Positions 9,587 to 17,799 of a DNA stretch of 64,000 nt are shown here, piece by piece (positions within the stretch are counted from its first letter, which is position 1; each line of letters opens with the position of its first letter). The translations under genes were made by a program, and so were the position numbers. Where the stretch lies: contig CAZWOU010000014.1 of NCBI GenBank assembly GCA_964635375.1, positions 5,504 through 69,503 of the forward strand, written 5' to 3'. Below the pieces are notes generated by a model that had not been told where the DNA came from, did no database searches, and saw only the letters and a list, made by a program, of their open reading frames with translations. Origin of the DNA: CAZMNY01 sp964635375 (GTDB lineage: Bacteria; Planctomycetota; Planctomycetia; Pirellulales; Pirellulaceae).

Positions 9587-9641
9587 CGGCCATATTGTCA
9601 CAGTGCCGGGGACAACGGCACGCGACACAAGCACAACGCCA
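9587..9641 (+). repeat. 55-bp direct repeat, left copy beside the gap
   Basis: Identical over 55 bases to 9742-9796. Inside is the inverted repeat GTGCCG-GGGACAA-CGGCAC (9603-9621). The copy ends exactly where the Ns start, so it may be the collapsed end of a tandem array or a scaffolding duplicate. Confidence 0.85.
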
Positions 9642-9741
9642 NNNNNNNNNNNNNNNNNNNNNNNNNNNNNNNNNNNNNNNNNNNNNNNNNNNNNNNNNNN
9701 NNNNNNNNNNNNNNNNNNNNNNNNNNNNNNNNNNNNNNNNN
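9642..9741. other. Assembly gap of 100 N
   Basis: One hundred undefined bases. The real length and content are unknown. Confidence 0.99.
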
Positions 9742-9796
9742 CGGCCATATTGTCACAGTGCCGGGGACAACGGCACGCGACACAAGCACAACGCCA
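9742..9796 (+). repeat. 55-bp direct repeat, right copy beside the gap
   Basis: Exact copy of 9587-9641 and starts immediately after the Ns. See the left copy. Confidence 0.85.
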
Positions 9797-9820
9797 TGGA
9801 CACAGACAGGGCGGAGTAAT

Positions 9821-10777
9821 TCACTGGTCACTATCGGCAGCCAGGGCGAGCGCGCCGTGGACGACAACTTCTTCGCCCAGGGTGGCTGGCACGAGTTCGT
9901 ACGTTCCGCGGAGCGGCGGGATGACGTATCGGTCGATTTCGTTGCGGAGCGGGGAGAGGAACATCGTTTCGCCGACCTGTGAAACGCCGCCGCCGATCAC
10001 CAGCAGGTTGGGAGCCAATAGCGTGACGACCTGCGCGAGGGCCCAACCGTAGGTGCGGATGGCGTTGGAGAAGACTTCAGTGGCCAGGGCGTTGTTTTGG
10101 CAAGCCGCCTCGACCACCATCTTGCCGGTCAATTGGTTGATGTCGCCGTCGCAGTGTGCCAACAGTTCCTCGGCAGCTTCAGCTTGGTCCAGCTCGGCCA
10201 GACGCAAACTGGCCCGCGTTTGGGCAGCGATCCCCCAACCACTGGCGATGGATTCAACTGTGCTATCCGGGCCACGCGCATCAAGCCCAGGCCTCAGGTG
10301 GCCGATTTCGGAAACCGCCGCTCCGACGCCACCTACGTAGAGCGTTTGATCGATCACCAACGCTCCGCCGATCCCGCTTCCGACGTTGCTGTAGAAAACA
10401 ACGCGCGCGTCGCGTCCGGCGCCGAACCGAGCCTCCCCGAGACCTGCGAGGTTAGAGTCGTTTTCCAACACTGCGGTCGGACCAAGGGCCTCTCGGCACC
10501 AATCGCATAACGGAAAACCGTCCCATCCTTCGATCTGAAAGCTCTTGATCACTCGCCCTCGCGTCGCGTCGACCGGGCCCCCAAACCCGATCCCAACGCG
10601 GCGGATATCGTGCTTGTCAATCAGCCGTTTGCCGATCTTCGCGATCTGCTGACAAATTCCATCCGCCCCGCCTGTTGAGTTCACATCGCAACGCTCCAGC
10701 GTCTCCAACGGACCGCCCTTGCCGGAGCCAACGCCAAGCTGGAGCTTTGTTCCGCCGATCTCGATGCCAAGATACAT
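9821..10777 (-). CDS. ROK family sugar kinase (glucokinase-like)
   Basis: A 318-residue ROK-family protein that would phosphorylate glucose, fructose or an amino sugar with ATP in the cytoplasm. The phosphate-binding motif GIEIGGTKLQLG is at the N-terminus, followed by GIGFGGPVD, the catalytic-site segment LENDSNLAGLGEARFG (Asp in END) and the ATP motif VGSGIGGALVIDQTLY. The usual ROK zinc motif (CxCGxxGC) is replaced by RPGLDARGPDSTVESIASGWGI, so this member lacks the zinc cysteines, as some ROK glucokinases do. There is no DNA-binding domain at the N-terminus, so it is a kinase and not a repressor. I start at 10775-10777, where the family homology begins; the upstream extension to 10954 has no homology. 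Confidence 0.88.
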   Translation of the reverse strand: MYLGIEIGGTKLQLGVGSGKGGPLETLERCDVNSTGGADGICQQIAKIGKRLIDKHDIRRVGIGFGGPVDATRGRVIKSFQIEGWDGFPLCDWCREALGPTAVLENDSNLAGLGEARFGAGRDARVVFYSNVGSGIGGALVIDQTLYVGGVGAAVSEIGHLRPGLDARGPDSTVESIASGWGIAAQTRASLRLAELDQAEAAEELLAHCDGDINQLTGKMVVEAACQNNALATEVFSNAIRTYGWALAQVVTLLAPNLLVIGGGVSQVGETMFLSPLRNEIDRYVIPPLRGTYELVPATLGEEVVVHGALALAADSDQ

Positions 10778-11041
10778 TTTGAATGTCCATTCCCGTGCGC
10801 GAACCGAACAACAACTGCTGTCGTTTCGACCATTGACGTTGCCCCGCAGGCTCAGGAGACTATAAACAAGGTTGAAGCCATTAGAATCACCCCCTTGCGA
10901 ATATTGAAACGTCTCAACCCTCTCCGAAACGCCGACGGCGTCATTTGACGGCAAGTCTTCGGGAGCGAACCCGACGAAAGAGTCAGCAAGTCAGGCCACG
11001 TCAGGGGAAGCCGGTTGGCGTTTCCAAAATGGAGACAACCG

Positions 11042-12088
11042 ATGTTGGACCGACGCGGATTCTTGACAACATCCTCGGCCATTGTGGCTGCGGGGTTAAC
11101 AACACAGGCGGGTCAGATGTCGCACGCACAGTCGCCCCCAGGGAAAGAGAGACTTTCCCGCGAGGAGTTCAAGGGCAAATTGCTTGAGTGCCTTGGCGGG
11201 ACCTGGCCGGACCCCTGCCCGTTGGAAGCCAAGATTGAACGTGAACAGCAAGAGGATGGCTACCGACTGTTGTGGATCCGCTATTCGGTGGAACCAGATG
11301 ACCGAGTTCCGGCAGTGCTGTTGGTTCCCGATAGCGCGACCGACGCAACCCCTGCGCCTGGCGTCGCTGTTTGGCACCAACACGCGGGGCAGTGGCACTT
11401 GGGCAAGAGCGAACCGGCGGGACTGGCCGGCAACCCAATGCACCATACGGGCGTCGCCCTAGCCAAACTGGGCTACGTCGTAATCTGCCCCGACGCCTTG
11501 TGCTTTGAGGAACGGCAAGACCCCGAGAAGAAGCTGAAGGGGGGAGCCTACGAACGATTCGAGTTTCTGCGGCAAGTTGTGGCTGGGCGTTGTATGGCTT
11601 GGAAGAACATTCTGGACATGCGACGCGCTGTCGACTTTTTGGTTTCGCGTCCCGAAGTGGATGGCGAGCGGTTGGGTTGCTATGGGCATTCGATGGGCTC
11701 CACCCATACCTGGCTCGTTGGCCCCTGGGAGCCTCGGCTGAAGTGCCTTGTGGGCAATTGCTGCCTGCCGACGTACGGGGCAATTCACCGGACGAAACTG
11801 CTGCACTGCTTTCCCAACTTCATTCCCGGCATCCACCAGTTTGGCGACACGCCCGACATCGCGTCACTGATCGCACCCCGATATCTGCACATGAACTTCG
11901 GTGAGAAGGATCGCGGCTCGCCAATCGAGGAAGTCAGGAAAGGGGTCGAGCAAATCGAGGAGTCCTATGCCAAACTCAACGCCAAGAATCGCTTTTCCTA
12001 CTTCATCGAAAAGGACACAGGGCACGTGCTGTCGGAGACGATGTGGCGACGGACCAAGGCGACATTCGCCAACGCTTTCAAGACGTAA
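11042..12088 (+). CDS. Tat-exported alpha/beta hydrolase (dienelactone-hydrolase/acetyl-xylan-esterase-like)
   Basis: A 348-residue serine hydrolase. The start at 11042 has GGAG upstream and gives a twin-arginine signal, DRRGFLTTSSAIVAAGLTTQA. The core has the beta-strand/HQHAG segment, a lid region, and the nucleophile elbow GHSMG (GCYGHSMGSTHTW). The acid is probably the Asp in NFGEKDRG, and the histidine that in KDTGHVLSE near the C-terminus. The layout resembles the large planctomycete acetyl-xylan-esterase/dienelactone-hydrolase group, which trims esters on polysaccharides, but the substrate is not predictable. It is divergent from the ROK kinase. Confidence 0.88.
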   Translation: MLDRRGFLTTSSAIVAAGLTTQAGQMSHAQSPPGKERLSREEFKGKLLECLGGTWPDPCPLEAKIEREQQEDGYRLLWIRYSVEPDDRVPAVLLVPDSATDATPAPGVAVWHQHAGQWHLGKSEPAGLAGNPMHHTGVALAKLGYVVICPDALCFEERQDPEKKLKGGAYERFEFLRQVVAGRCMAWKNILDMRRAVDFLVSRPEVDGERLGCYGHSMGSTHTWLVGPWEPRLKCLVGNCCLPTYGAIHRTKLLHCFPNFIPGIHQFGDTPDIASLIAPRYLHMNFGEKDRGSPIEEVRKGVEQIEESYAKLNAKNRFSYFIEKDTGHVLSETMWRRTKATFANAFKT

Positions 12089-12125
12089 CGAGACCCAAGC
12101 GAGAAGAAGCAGTAAGCTTAGACCC

Positions 12126-12185
12126 GCTGTGATTCGCTGTGATTCGCTGTGATTCGCTGTGATTCGCTGTGATTCGCTGTGATTC
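12126..12185 (+). repeat. Six perfect tandem copies of a 10-bp unit (GCTGTGATTC)
   Basis: Sixty bases made of six identical 10-bp units in the 3' region between two convergent genes (hydrolase and beta-helix protein). Ten bases is close to one helical turn, so each unit faces the same side of DNA. A slippage-prone minisatellite is the simplest explanation. Confidence 0.95.
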
Positions 12186-12265
12186 TTCGCTCGTCTGGAT
12201 GGCTTGATGAAAATTGCGGGGCTACCTGCACTTTCCCGCGATCCGCCCAAGATGTCGTCATTGGC

Positions 12266-13432
12266 TCACTCGGGCAAGTCAGTCTCGCTGTCAACGATCA
12301 CGTTGTCGGCGAAGACAACGCCAGTGCTTTTGGCGCCTCGCATTTCGACGGCTTTGGGTTGCAAGCCGGAAAATAAATTGCCGGTCACTGTGATGTGTTT
12401 AGTAGATTCGAGTACCAGTCCGCCGGCCGCCCGGTCTCCCTCTTTGCGCTTGATCTTTGCATCACCCAGGTAGCTGTTGGAGAAGTTGTTGCCGGTCACG
12501 GTGATACGGCCGCTATCAGGTCCAATCCTCAGGGCGTCCTTCTTCATGATGGTGAACGTGTTGGCGCTCACGGCACAGCCATGGGCGTCAATTAGGTCGA
12601 TGCCAGCTCCGTTGTGAGCGATCACGTTGGCGCTGATGGTTGTTCCGTAACAATCGCGGTCGAGGGTCACCGCGGCGGCTGCGCACTCCTCGATCATGTT
12701 TCCCGAGAGGACCGAACCGTAGGTGTTCTCAATCAGCACGCCACGGTTGAGATGGTCATCCAGATTATTACCCGTCATGCAGAGGTTGTAGCTGTCGATG
12801 CAGTGTAGCGCATCCGAATTCTCTTCAAACTGGTTGGCCGAGACAACGATGTCATGGCCGCCCAAGATATTGAGTCCCACCGCTTTGTTGTAGGTGAGCA
12901 GGCAGTTGCTGATTCGAGGGTCTTCGTAGCAACTGGTCAGCCGCACGCCATCGCCGCCATTGTAGGAGACGGAGACGCCTTGCAGAAAGATCTCCTCAAT
13001 CAGGGTCGCCTCGATTCCGTGCCCGCTCTTCTCGTTCCCCGTGATGCGAAAATTGGCCAAATTAACTCGCCACAATCGATCGGCTTTGGCCACCTTTTGA
13101 CCTTTGGCGTGGGCCACGATCAAGGCCGGCAATCCATGTTCGTTCGTGTTGATGATGTTCGTCGCGGCGCCAACGCCCTCCAGCCTGGTGTCGCCCGTTC
13201 TCAGCATGAGCGGTTTGGAGATCTTGAAATCGCCAGCGGGAAGCCGCACCACGCCGCCAGCCGCCGGGACTGCGTCGAGCGCCGCTTGAATCGTCGGATA
13301 CATGGCCGCGTCAATGCTCGGTCGCGCGCCGGGCAGAATCGGCTTGGCATCCGATTGAGCCTTTGCGGCAGAGGGAAGAGCGATCAGGGATAAGGCCATA
13401 AGCAGGGGCAGTTGGAATCCGAATTCTCGCAT
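12266..13432 (-). CDS. Secreted right-handed parallel beta-helix protein
   Basis: A 388-residue exported protein. A signal peptide (about 1-26, ending AAKAQ) is followed by the pectate-lyase-3-like entry SIDAAMYPTIQAALDAVPAAGGVVRLPAGDFKIS. The rest consists of beta-helix coils with ladder residues such as ISNCLLTYN, IVVSANQFEEN, LCMTGNNLDDH, SVLSGNMIEE, TTISANVIAHN, CAVSANTFTI, ITVTGNNFSNS and ITVTGNLFSGL. Such proteins bind or cleave acidic polysaccharides; no lyase catalytic residues are obvious. The ATG is preceded by AAGGAT. It stands alone, convergent to the hydrolase gene. Confidence 0.87.
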   Translation of the reverse strand: MREFGFQLPLLMALSLIALPSAAKAQSDAKPILPGARPSIDAAMYPTIQAALDAVPAAGGVVRLPAGDFKISKPLMLRTGDTRLEGVGAATNIINTNEHGLPALIVAHAKGQKVAKADRLWRVNLANFRITGNEKSGHGIEATLIEEIFLQGVSVSYNGGDGVRLTSCYEDPRISNCLLTYNKAVGLNILGGHDIVVSANQFEENSDALHCIDSYNLCMTGNNLDDHLNRGVLIENTYGSVLSGNMIEECAAAAVTLDRDCYGTTISANVIAHNGAGIDLIDAHGCAVSANTFTIMKKDALRIGPDSGRITVTGNNFSNSYLGDAKIKRKEGDRAAGGLVLESTKHITVTGNLFSGLQPKAVEMRGAKSTGVVFADNVIVDSETDLPE

Positions 13433-13544
13433 TGCAATATCCTTAGGAGGTTGAAGAATCGTCGTCTTGTGCCTCGAGTCTTGACTGTCATCTTAGCCTT
13501 CTCGATGCGTAAGGGGCGCCATTTCGCTCGCCGAAGGAGAGATT

Positions 13545-14636
13545 ATGGTTATGATTGGGCATAGTCAAACACTGCCAATGAACAGCATTTCGAGGATGAG
13601 TATGTCGAGAAACGGTACGCCCAGTCGGAGGAACTGCGTCGGTCGATTGGCGATCCTCGCCCTATTGCTGGGTTTGAGTCCTTCGGCCGAAGCGCAAACT
13701 GATGCCGCTCAGGCTCGCCCGTTGCAACTGCCTACGAATCCCGCAAATTGGATCAATTCGCCTCCGCTCACGACCCAAATGCTCAAGGGCAAGGCGGCCG
13801 TGTTCTACTTGTATGAAGAGGGTTGACCGAAGTGCAAGGGCCGTTGGCCCGAACTGTTGGCGGTCGCCAACAAGCTTACCGGCAAACCTGTTGTTCTGAT
13901 CGCTGTGAACTCCGGAAACTCGCGCGGACGAGTACAGTCGTACGCGAGGCAGAATAGAATCACGATTCCAATCATCGTGGACACGGATCGCCGAGTTGAG
14001 AAGCAATTGGGCGTGCCGGCGATAAGTCTGCAAAACATCTGGGCAGCCGCAATCCTCAACTCGGACGGTCGCGTCATGCGGGCCAGCGCTCACGATTTGG
14101 GGCAAGCGGCCAATCGCGCTTTGCAGGGGGCTCGCTGGAATGTGGACCCACAGGGGATTCCCAGAGAACTGCGAACCGCATGGCAGGCGGTCGAGTTCGG
14201 CAATTACTCAGCAGCTGCGTCGCCCGTGCGAAAGGGAATCCAATCGAGCAAAGCAGATGTTAGCGCCGCCGCAAGCCGGCTGAATGAGTACGTTGAGGAG
14301 AAGGTTGGTCGCCAGATTGAGTTGGCGGAGGAGGCCGCAAACGCGGGAAACAAATACGCCGCCTACCGTCAGTATTCCGCCATTGCCAGTGGTTTCAAGG
14401 GTTTTCAACTGCCGGATGGGTTGGCAGAAACGGTGCGAACACTTTACGCAGACGAGACTGTCAAGATAGAAATGGCGGCGATGAAACGGCTGAACTCAGC
14501 TCTCGCGGCGCTCTCATCGCCCTCACCCAGCGGCCACAAGAAAGCTCAACGAATTCTGGAAACGCTGGTGAAGACAAGTGCGGATACCGAGGCCGGCGCG
14601 CGGGCTCAGGCCATGTTGGATAAAGCCGGCTCGTAG
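13545..14636 (+). CDS. Thioredoxin-fold exported protein with in-frame TGA: candidate selenoprotein (UxxC)
   Basis: One reading frame from ATG 13545 (GAAGGAG upstream) to TAG 14634-14636, interrupted only by TGA at 13824-13826. Read through, the product has 363 residues: basic N-terminus, hydrophobic signal segment (about 32-50, ending PSAEAQ), then a thioredoxin-like domain. Beta strand KAAVFYLY is followed by EEG-TGA-PKCKGRWPELLAV, so the TGA occupies the first position of a CPxC redox motif (residue 94) with Cys97 intact. Downstream come PVVLIAVNSGNSR, IPIIVDTDRRVEKQLGVPAI and AAAILNSDGRVM, as in TlpA/peroxiredoxin folds. The C-terminal 170 residues look helical and unfamiliar. A hairpin matching bacterial SECIS rules follows the TGA. 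The alternative is a single point mutation of Cys TGC/TGT, but intact frame and motif on both sides argue against decay. Confidence 0.75.
13825..13865 (+). promoter_or_regulatory. Candidate bacterial SECIS hairpin directly after the in-frame TGA
   Basis: The RNA from the G of the UGA can fold into a three-part stem-loop. The lower stem is GACCG (13825-13829) with CGGUC (13861-13865). The middle stem is AGU (13831-13833) with ACU (13853-13855). The apical stem is GGGCC (13838-13842) with GGCCC (13846-13850), closing a GUU loop. The apical loop begins 16 bases after the UGA and its first base is G, as the known bacterial SECIS model asks (loop about 16-37 bases downstream, G in the first two loop positions). 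The pairing was done by eye. Confidence 0.6.
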
Positions 14637-14799
14637 CAAGTTCTCCGCGACTCACGGTTTTCGCGCCCAGGGCCCCCAGTTTCGGCGCCTTACTTGGGCA
14701 GCAAGAATCCGCTCTCTGTGGTGAATGACACACAGACGGGTTTTACGACTTACTCGCGCGGCTATCACAGTCGTACGGCCATCACCTCGGAGGACAGCG

Positions 14800-15105
14800 A
14801 TGCTATTTGCGGAGAGTTTTGGAGGCGGCATGAGCGTCGGTATGGGTGCTGGCATTGGCGCCGGAATCGCAATTGGCGTTTCCAGCGGACAGAAGAGCGC
14901 GACCGAGAAGCTACGCAAACACTTTGCTGAAAACGGCTTGACGGTTCATGACCGGATGGGCAAGGAGGTCGATTTGGAAACGGCCTTATCGACCGCGACC
15001 TCGAACCAGGGCGCGTGTTGCGGATGGGGCGTCACCATCGGGATTCTGCTTCTCGCATTGCTGGCGGCTGGCGGAGGAATTGTCTACGCGTTGCTGTACT
15101 TCTAA
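14800..15105 (+). CDS. Small glycine-rich membrane protein
   Basis: A 101-residue hypothetical protein. The ATG at 14800 is preceded by GGAGG at good distance; in-frame starts further upstream lack this. The N-terminus has a glycine-zipper-like stretch (SVGMGAGIGAGIAIGVSSG), then a charged middle segment (EKLRKHFAENGLTVHDRMGKE), a CCGW motif, and a C-terminal hydrophobic helix TIGILLLALLAAGGGIVYALL. It is likely an inner-membrane protein with a cytoplasmic middle. The gene tail faces the Tat propeller gene 15 bases away. No function is known to me. Confidence 0.6.
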   Translation: MLFAESFGGGMSVGMGAGIGAGIAIGVSSGQKSATEKLRKHFAENGLTVHDRMGKEVDLETALSTATSNQGACCGWGVTIGILLLALLAAGGGIVYALLYF

Positions 15106-15120
15106 GCGGCGTTTGCCAAG

Positions 15121-16398
15121 CTAGGACAGCAGCCCGCTAATGTCGATCAGGTGCAGTTGGCGACCTTCATCTTCGTGCGGGGCGTCGATGCAGACATAGC
15201 GACCGTCGGGGCTAATTCGTGGGTGGGTGTCGACTCGCCATTCGCCCGCGTAGATCTTCGGCAGATGGAAATCGCCTAGATCGATGCGACGTCCCGATTC
15301 GACGTGATACAAGTGCGGCGTCTGCATTCTCGCTTTGCCTTTGGGATACGTGTCATTCAGAATCCATTCGAGCCCGGGCAAGTAGCTGAGGTGGCCCGAG
15401 GGATCTAAGACGCCGTGGCCGATCTCTTTCACGTCGCCGCCGCCATTCTTGTCTTCGAACAGGAAATCAGCCCAGTTGCTATTGCCCAGGAAATGTCGCG
15501 ATTGGGCCAGGATGCTCTTGGAATCGCGCCAGATGAAGTGGGACGTGTAGCCATTACCCACGACCATGCGAATGTCGCCACCGTCCGGATTGGCAGTGAT
15601 CATTCGAGTCAGTCGACTTCCGTTTGGATATCGCCACCGGTGCAAAGCAATGAAGCGGGAGCCATCTGGACTAAACAGCAGGTGGTTGAAGTAATGCTTG
15701 ACGCCCAACGTCGCGTTGGGGATCGCCCCCATGCGAGCCATGTCGGCAAGCGAGATGATCAGTTTCGACTCGCCAGTTTCTAAGTTGATGTTGAAGATTC
15801 CAGATTCCTTGGGGGCCAGGTTGGCAGCGTGCGGATCAGGCAAACCGGGATAGCCGTAGCCCGGCCGTACATCATTGATACGGCGAAAATCCGGCGAGAC
15901 GGCCGTCTTGCCATCGGAGCTGACCGAATAGATCGGATGTGGGATCGTTCGCCTCTCTTTCGTCACAACATCCAAAATGTGGCAGACGAAGCCGTCGCCG
16001 ATGCGATCGTTCCAGAGCACCTTGGTCATCGACCCTGGCAGCCACTGCAACATGCACCCTTGCTGCCAGCACCATGCGCGACTTTCGCCAAGTTCGATCC
16101 AGCGGTCGTTGTCGTGCAGGTCCACCATTCCGATCTTGATGACGTCCTCGCTCGTCGGCGAGCGATGCTCAAATGCGACCTCCATCCCAAGCGCGTACCG
16201 AACGGTTGGGTCGAACTGAAGTTTGTCGTAGTAGCCAAACCAATGCCGCCGCGGGCCGTGGGTGATGCGGCGAACCGGCGCCGACAGCGAGGCCGATGAG
16301 GCGGCACACTGCTTGCCCTGGCACAAAGCGGCCATGCCGACCGCGGCGGGAAACGCACTCTTGAGCAACTCGCGTCGCGTGAACTGTGATTCGATCAT
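15121..16398 (-). CDS. Tat-exported TolB/oligogalacturonate-lyase-like beta-propeller protein
   Basis: A 425-residue protein with a clear twin-arginine signal (FTRRELLKSAFPAAVGMAALCQG). The mature part starts with RRITHGPRRHWFGYYDKLQFD and contains propeller blades with PD-type turns (LLFSPDGSRFIALHRW, TANPDGGDIRMVVG, LDPSGHLSYLPG, RISPDGRYVCIDAPH). The HHFN-like segment KHYFNHLLFSPDG and TSHFIWRD are family-like. Its fold is that of TolB-type WD40 propellers, related to oligogalacturonate lyases, but I cannot confirm lyase residues. It stands alone on this strand. Confidence 0.78.
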   Translation of the reverse strand: MIESQFTRRELLKSAFPAAVGMAALCQGKQCAASSASLSAPVRRITHGPRRHWFGYYDKLQFDPTVRYALGMEVAFEHRSPTSEDVIKIGMVDLHDNDRWIELGESRAWCWQQGCMLQWLPGSMTKVLWNDRIGDGFVCHILDVVTKERRTIPHPIYSVSSDGKTAVSPDFRRINDVRPGYGYPGLPDPHAANLAPKESGIFNINLETGESKLIISLADMARMGAIPNATLGVKHYFNHLLFSPDGSRFIALHRWRYPNGSRLTRMITANPDGGDIRMVVGNGYTSHFIWRDSKSILAQSRHFLGNSNWADFLFEDKNGGGDVKEIGHGVLDPSGHLSYLPGLEWILNDTYPKGKARMQTPHLYHVESGRRIDLGDFHLPKIYAGEWRVDTHPRISPDGRYVCIDAPHEDEGRQLHLIDISGLLS

Positions 16399-16588
16399 GG
16401 CTGCGTCTCACTTCCATCATCCGTTAGCTGGCGGGAGATCAGGCTGAAACAGATTGGAAACGCATGCGAGGACGATAGCAAGCCTTCAGCAGTACGAAAT
16501 TGAGCCCCTGATGGCTTTGAATCGGTCTTGTCCCAGTTGCGAAGATCGAGTAATTACGCCTCTCGTATCCTCGATTCCATAGGGCACT

Positions 16589-16921
16589 ATGATGCGCAAA
16601 ATCTATCTCCCGATCGTCTTGATTGCCGCCTGTGCATGCCTAAGCCATTTGATTCCCGCATCGCCTCGCGACTCAACCGCGCAGGCGGCGGTCACCGCGG
16701 GGCTCGAAGACACTCTGATGAACGGCCTCCTAGCTCGAACGCCGAACGATCGGGCGTTCGTGAAAAAGACAGTGCTTTTCGTGAAGCAGAACAAGCTCTC
16801 GCGGAAGATGGTGATGGAGACATTTCAGTATGTTCGCAAGAAAATCTCCTCCAAGCGGCGAGCAACTATCTTTCAACTGCTCCTCCGGCGACGAGCCAAA
16901 GCGGTCGGCGTGAAGATCTAG
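16589..16921 (+). CDS. Small secreted or membrane-anchored hypothetical protein
   Basis: A 110-residue product beginning MMRKIYLPIVLIAACACLSHL, a probable signal peptide with two cysteines; CLSH is not a good lipobox. The remainder is basic and helical (RAFVKKTVLFVKQNKLSRKMVMETFQYVRKKISSKRR). An AGGG sits just upstream of the two possible ATGs (16589, 16592). No family is recognised. Composition is consistent with a real small exported protein, but evidence is limited. Confidence 0.45.
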   Translation: MMRKIYLPIVLIAACACLSHLIPASPRDSTAQAAVTAGLEDTLMNGLLARTPNDRAFVKKTVLFVKQNKLSRKMVMETFQYVRKKISSKRRATIFQLLLRRRAKAVGVKI

Positions 16922-16976
16922 TCTGCCTTCTCTCGCTATTGGTTCAAGGTCTCGAGTTGCGGATCGTGTAGCAATG

Positions 16977-16995
16977 CAAGCACTCGCAGTGCTTG
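16977..16995. repeat. Perfect 8-bp inverted repeat upstream of the SGNH gene
   Basis: CAAGCACT-CGC-AGTGCTTG. A TATAAT hexamer follows at 17000-17005, and the SGNH start is 30 bases further. The hairpin lacks a T-run, so an operator overlapping a promoter is more likely than a terminator; this is inference from position only. Confidence 0.55.
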
Positions 16996-17034
16996 TGGTT
17001 ATAATGCCTGCACATCCAACCAGGAGATCGCTCG

Positions 17035-17742
17035 ATGAACCTTGCCAGCCAATTCCTCGCGGTGGCCATTCTTTCTCAAGTCGCCGGTCAACAGAGCACC
17101 GACCGGAAATCCGCACCGGGACCTGAACGCTGGGAGTCGGCGATTCGGGCCCTCGAGGCGCTCGACAAGAAAGAGACACACTCGAGCGATTCGATTCTGT
17201 TTATCGGCAGTTCGAGCGTGAGGAGATGGCAGACGATCGCGGAAGACATGGCGCCTTTCCCCGCGATTCGCCGAGGCTATGGCGGCGCTAAGTATTCTGA
17301 TCTACGAGTCTACGCGAAGCGACTGACCCACCCGCATTCCGCTCGCGCGATCGCAATCTTCGTCGGTAACGACGTCAGCGGAAGAGCGACGGACCGAACG
17401 GCGGAAGCTGTGGCCGTCGATGTTCGCTCGATTATTCGAGATATTCGCGGCAAGTTTCCCGAGACGCCAATTTTCTTTGTCGCGATAACGCCCACTGCAA
17501 GTCGCTGGAAGGTTTGGCGAAAGACGCAAGCAGTGAACGCGGCCTTGGCCGAAATCTGTTCAGACCACGACCACGTTCATTGGATTGGCACGGCCTCGCA
17601 TTACCTCAACGAGCAGGGAGAGCCTCGAAAGGAACTCTTCATCGGAGACCAGCTTCATTTGAACGAGGTAGGTTACGATCTCTGGGCCATGATTATCAAG
17701 AGCAGACTCAACGCCATACTCGATCCGGCCAACAAACCTTGA
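17035..17742 (+). CDS. Secreted SGNH/GDSL hydrolase
   Basis: A 235-residue esterase-type protein with a short signal peptide (NLASQFLAVAILSQVAGQ). SGNH block I is FIGSSSVRRW with the nucleophilic Ser, the Gly block is RRGYGGAKYSDL, block III is FVGNDVSG with the oxyanion Asn, and block V is GDQLHLNEVGYDLW, giving the catalytic Asp-x-x-His. The start has CAGGAG about 9 bases upstream. The size and GSSS form match the GDSL-like platelet-activating-factor acetylhydrolase group that deacetylates sugars or lipids. Substrate unknown. Confidence 0.9.
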   Translation: MNLASQFLAVAILSQVAGQQSTDRKSAPGPERWESAIRALEALDKKETHSSDSILFIGSSSVRRWQTIAEDMAPFPAIRRGYGGAKYSDLRVYAKRLTHPHSARAIAIFVGNDVSGRATDRTAEAVAVDVRSIIRDIRGKFPETPIFFVAITPTASRWKVWRKTQAVNAALAEICSDHDHVHWIGTASHYLNEQGEPRKELFIGDQLHLNEVGYDLWAMIIKSRLNAILDPANKP

Positions 17743-17799
17743 GCGGAGCGGCACTCGATAGCTCCCCTGCTTGCTGTTCGCCTGCTTGCTGCTTGGCGT

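Larger units (their letters stand above)
9275..9820. other. Intergenic region with a 100-N gap and short repeats
   Basis: No gene is supported. Apart from the gap at 9642-9741, the region contains CACGGCCATATTGT in tandem (9571-9598) and a 55-bp block that appears exactly once on each side of the gap. The number of Ns (100) is the conventional placeholder for unknown length. Confidence 0.7.

Noticed and set aside
13545..13826. Short 93-codon gene ending at the TGA, with a separate gene starting at TTG 13857
   Set aside because: The same frame continues with thioredoxin-fold sequence and the intact second Cys; splitting would cut the redox motif in two.
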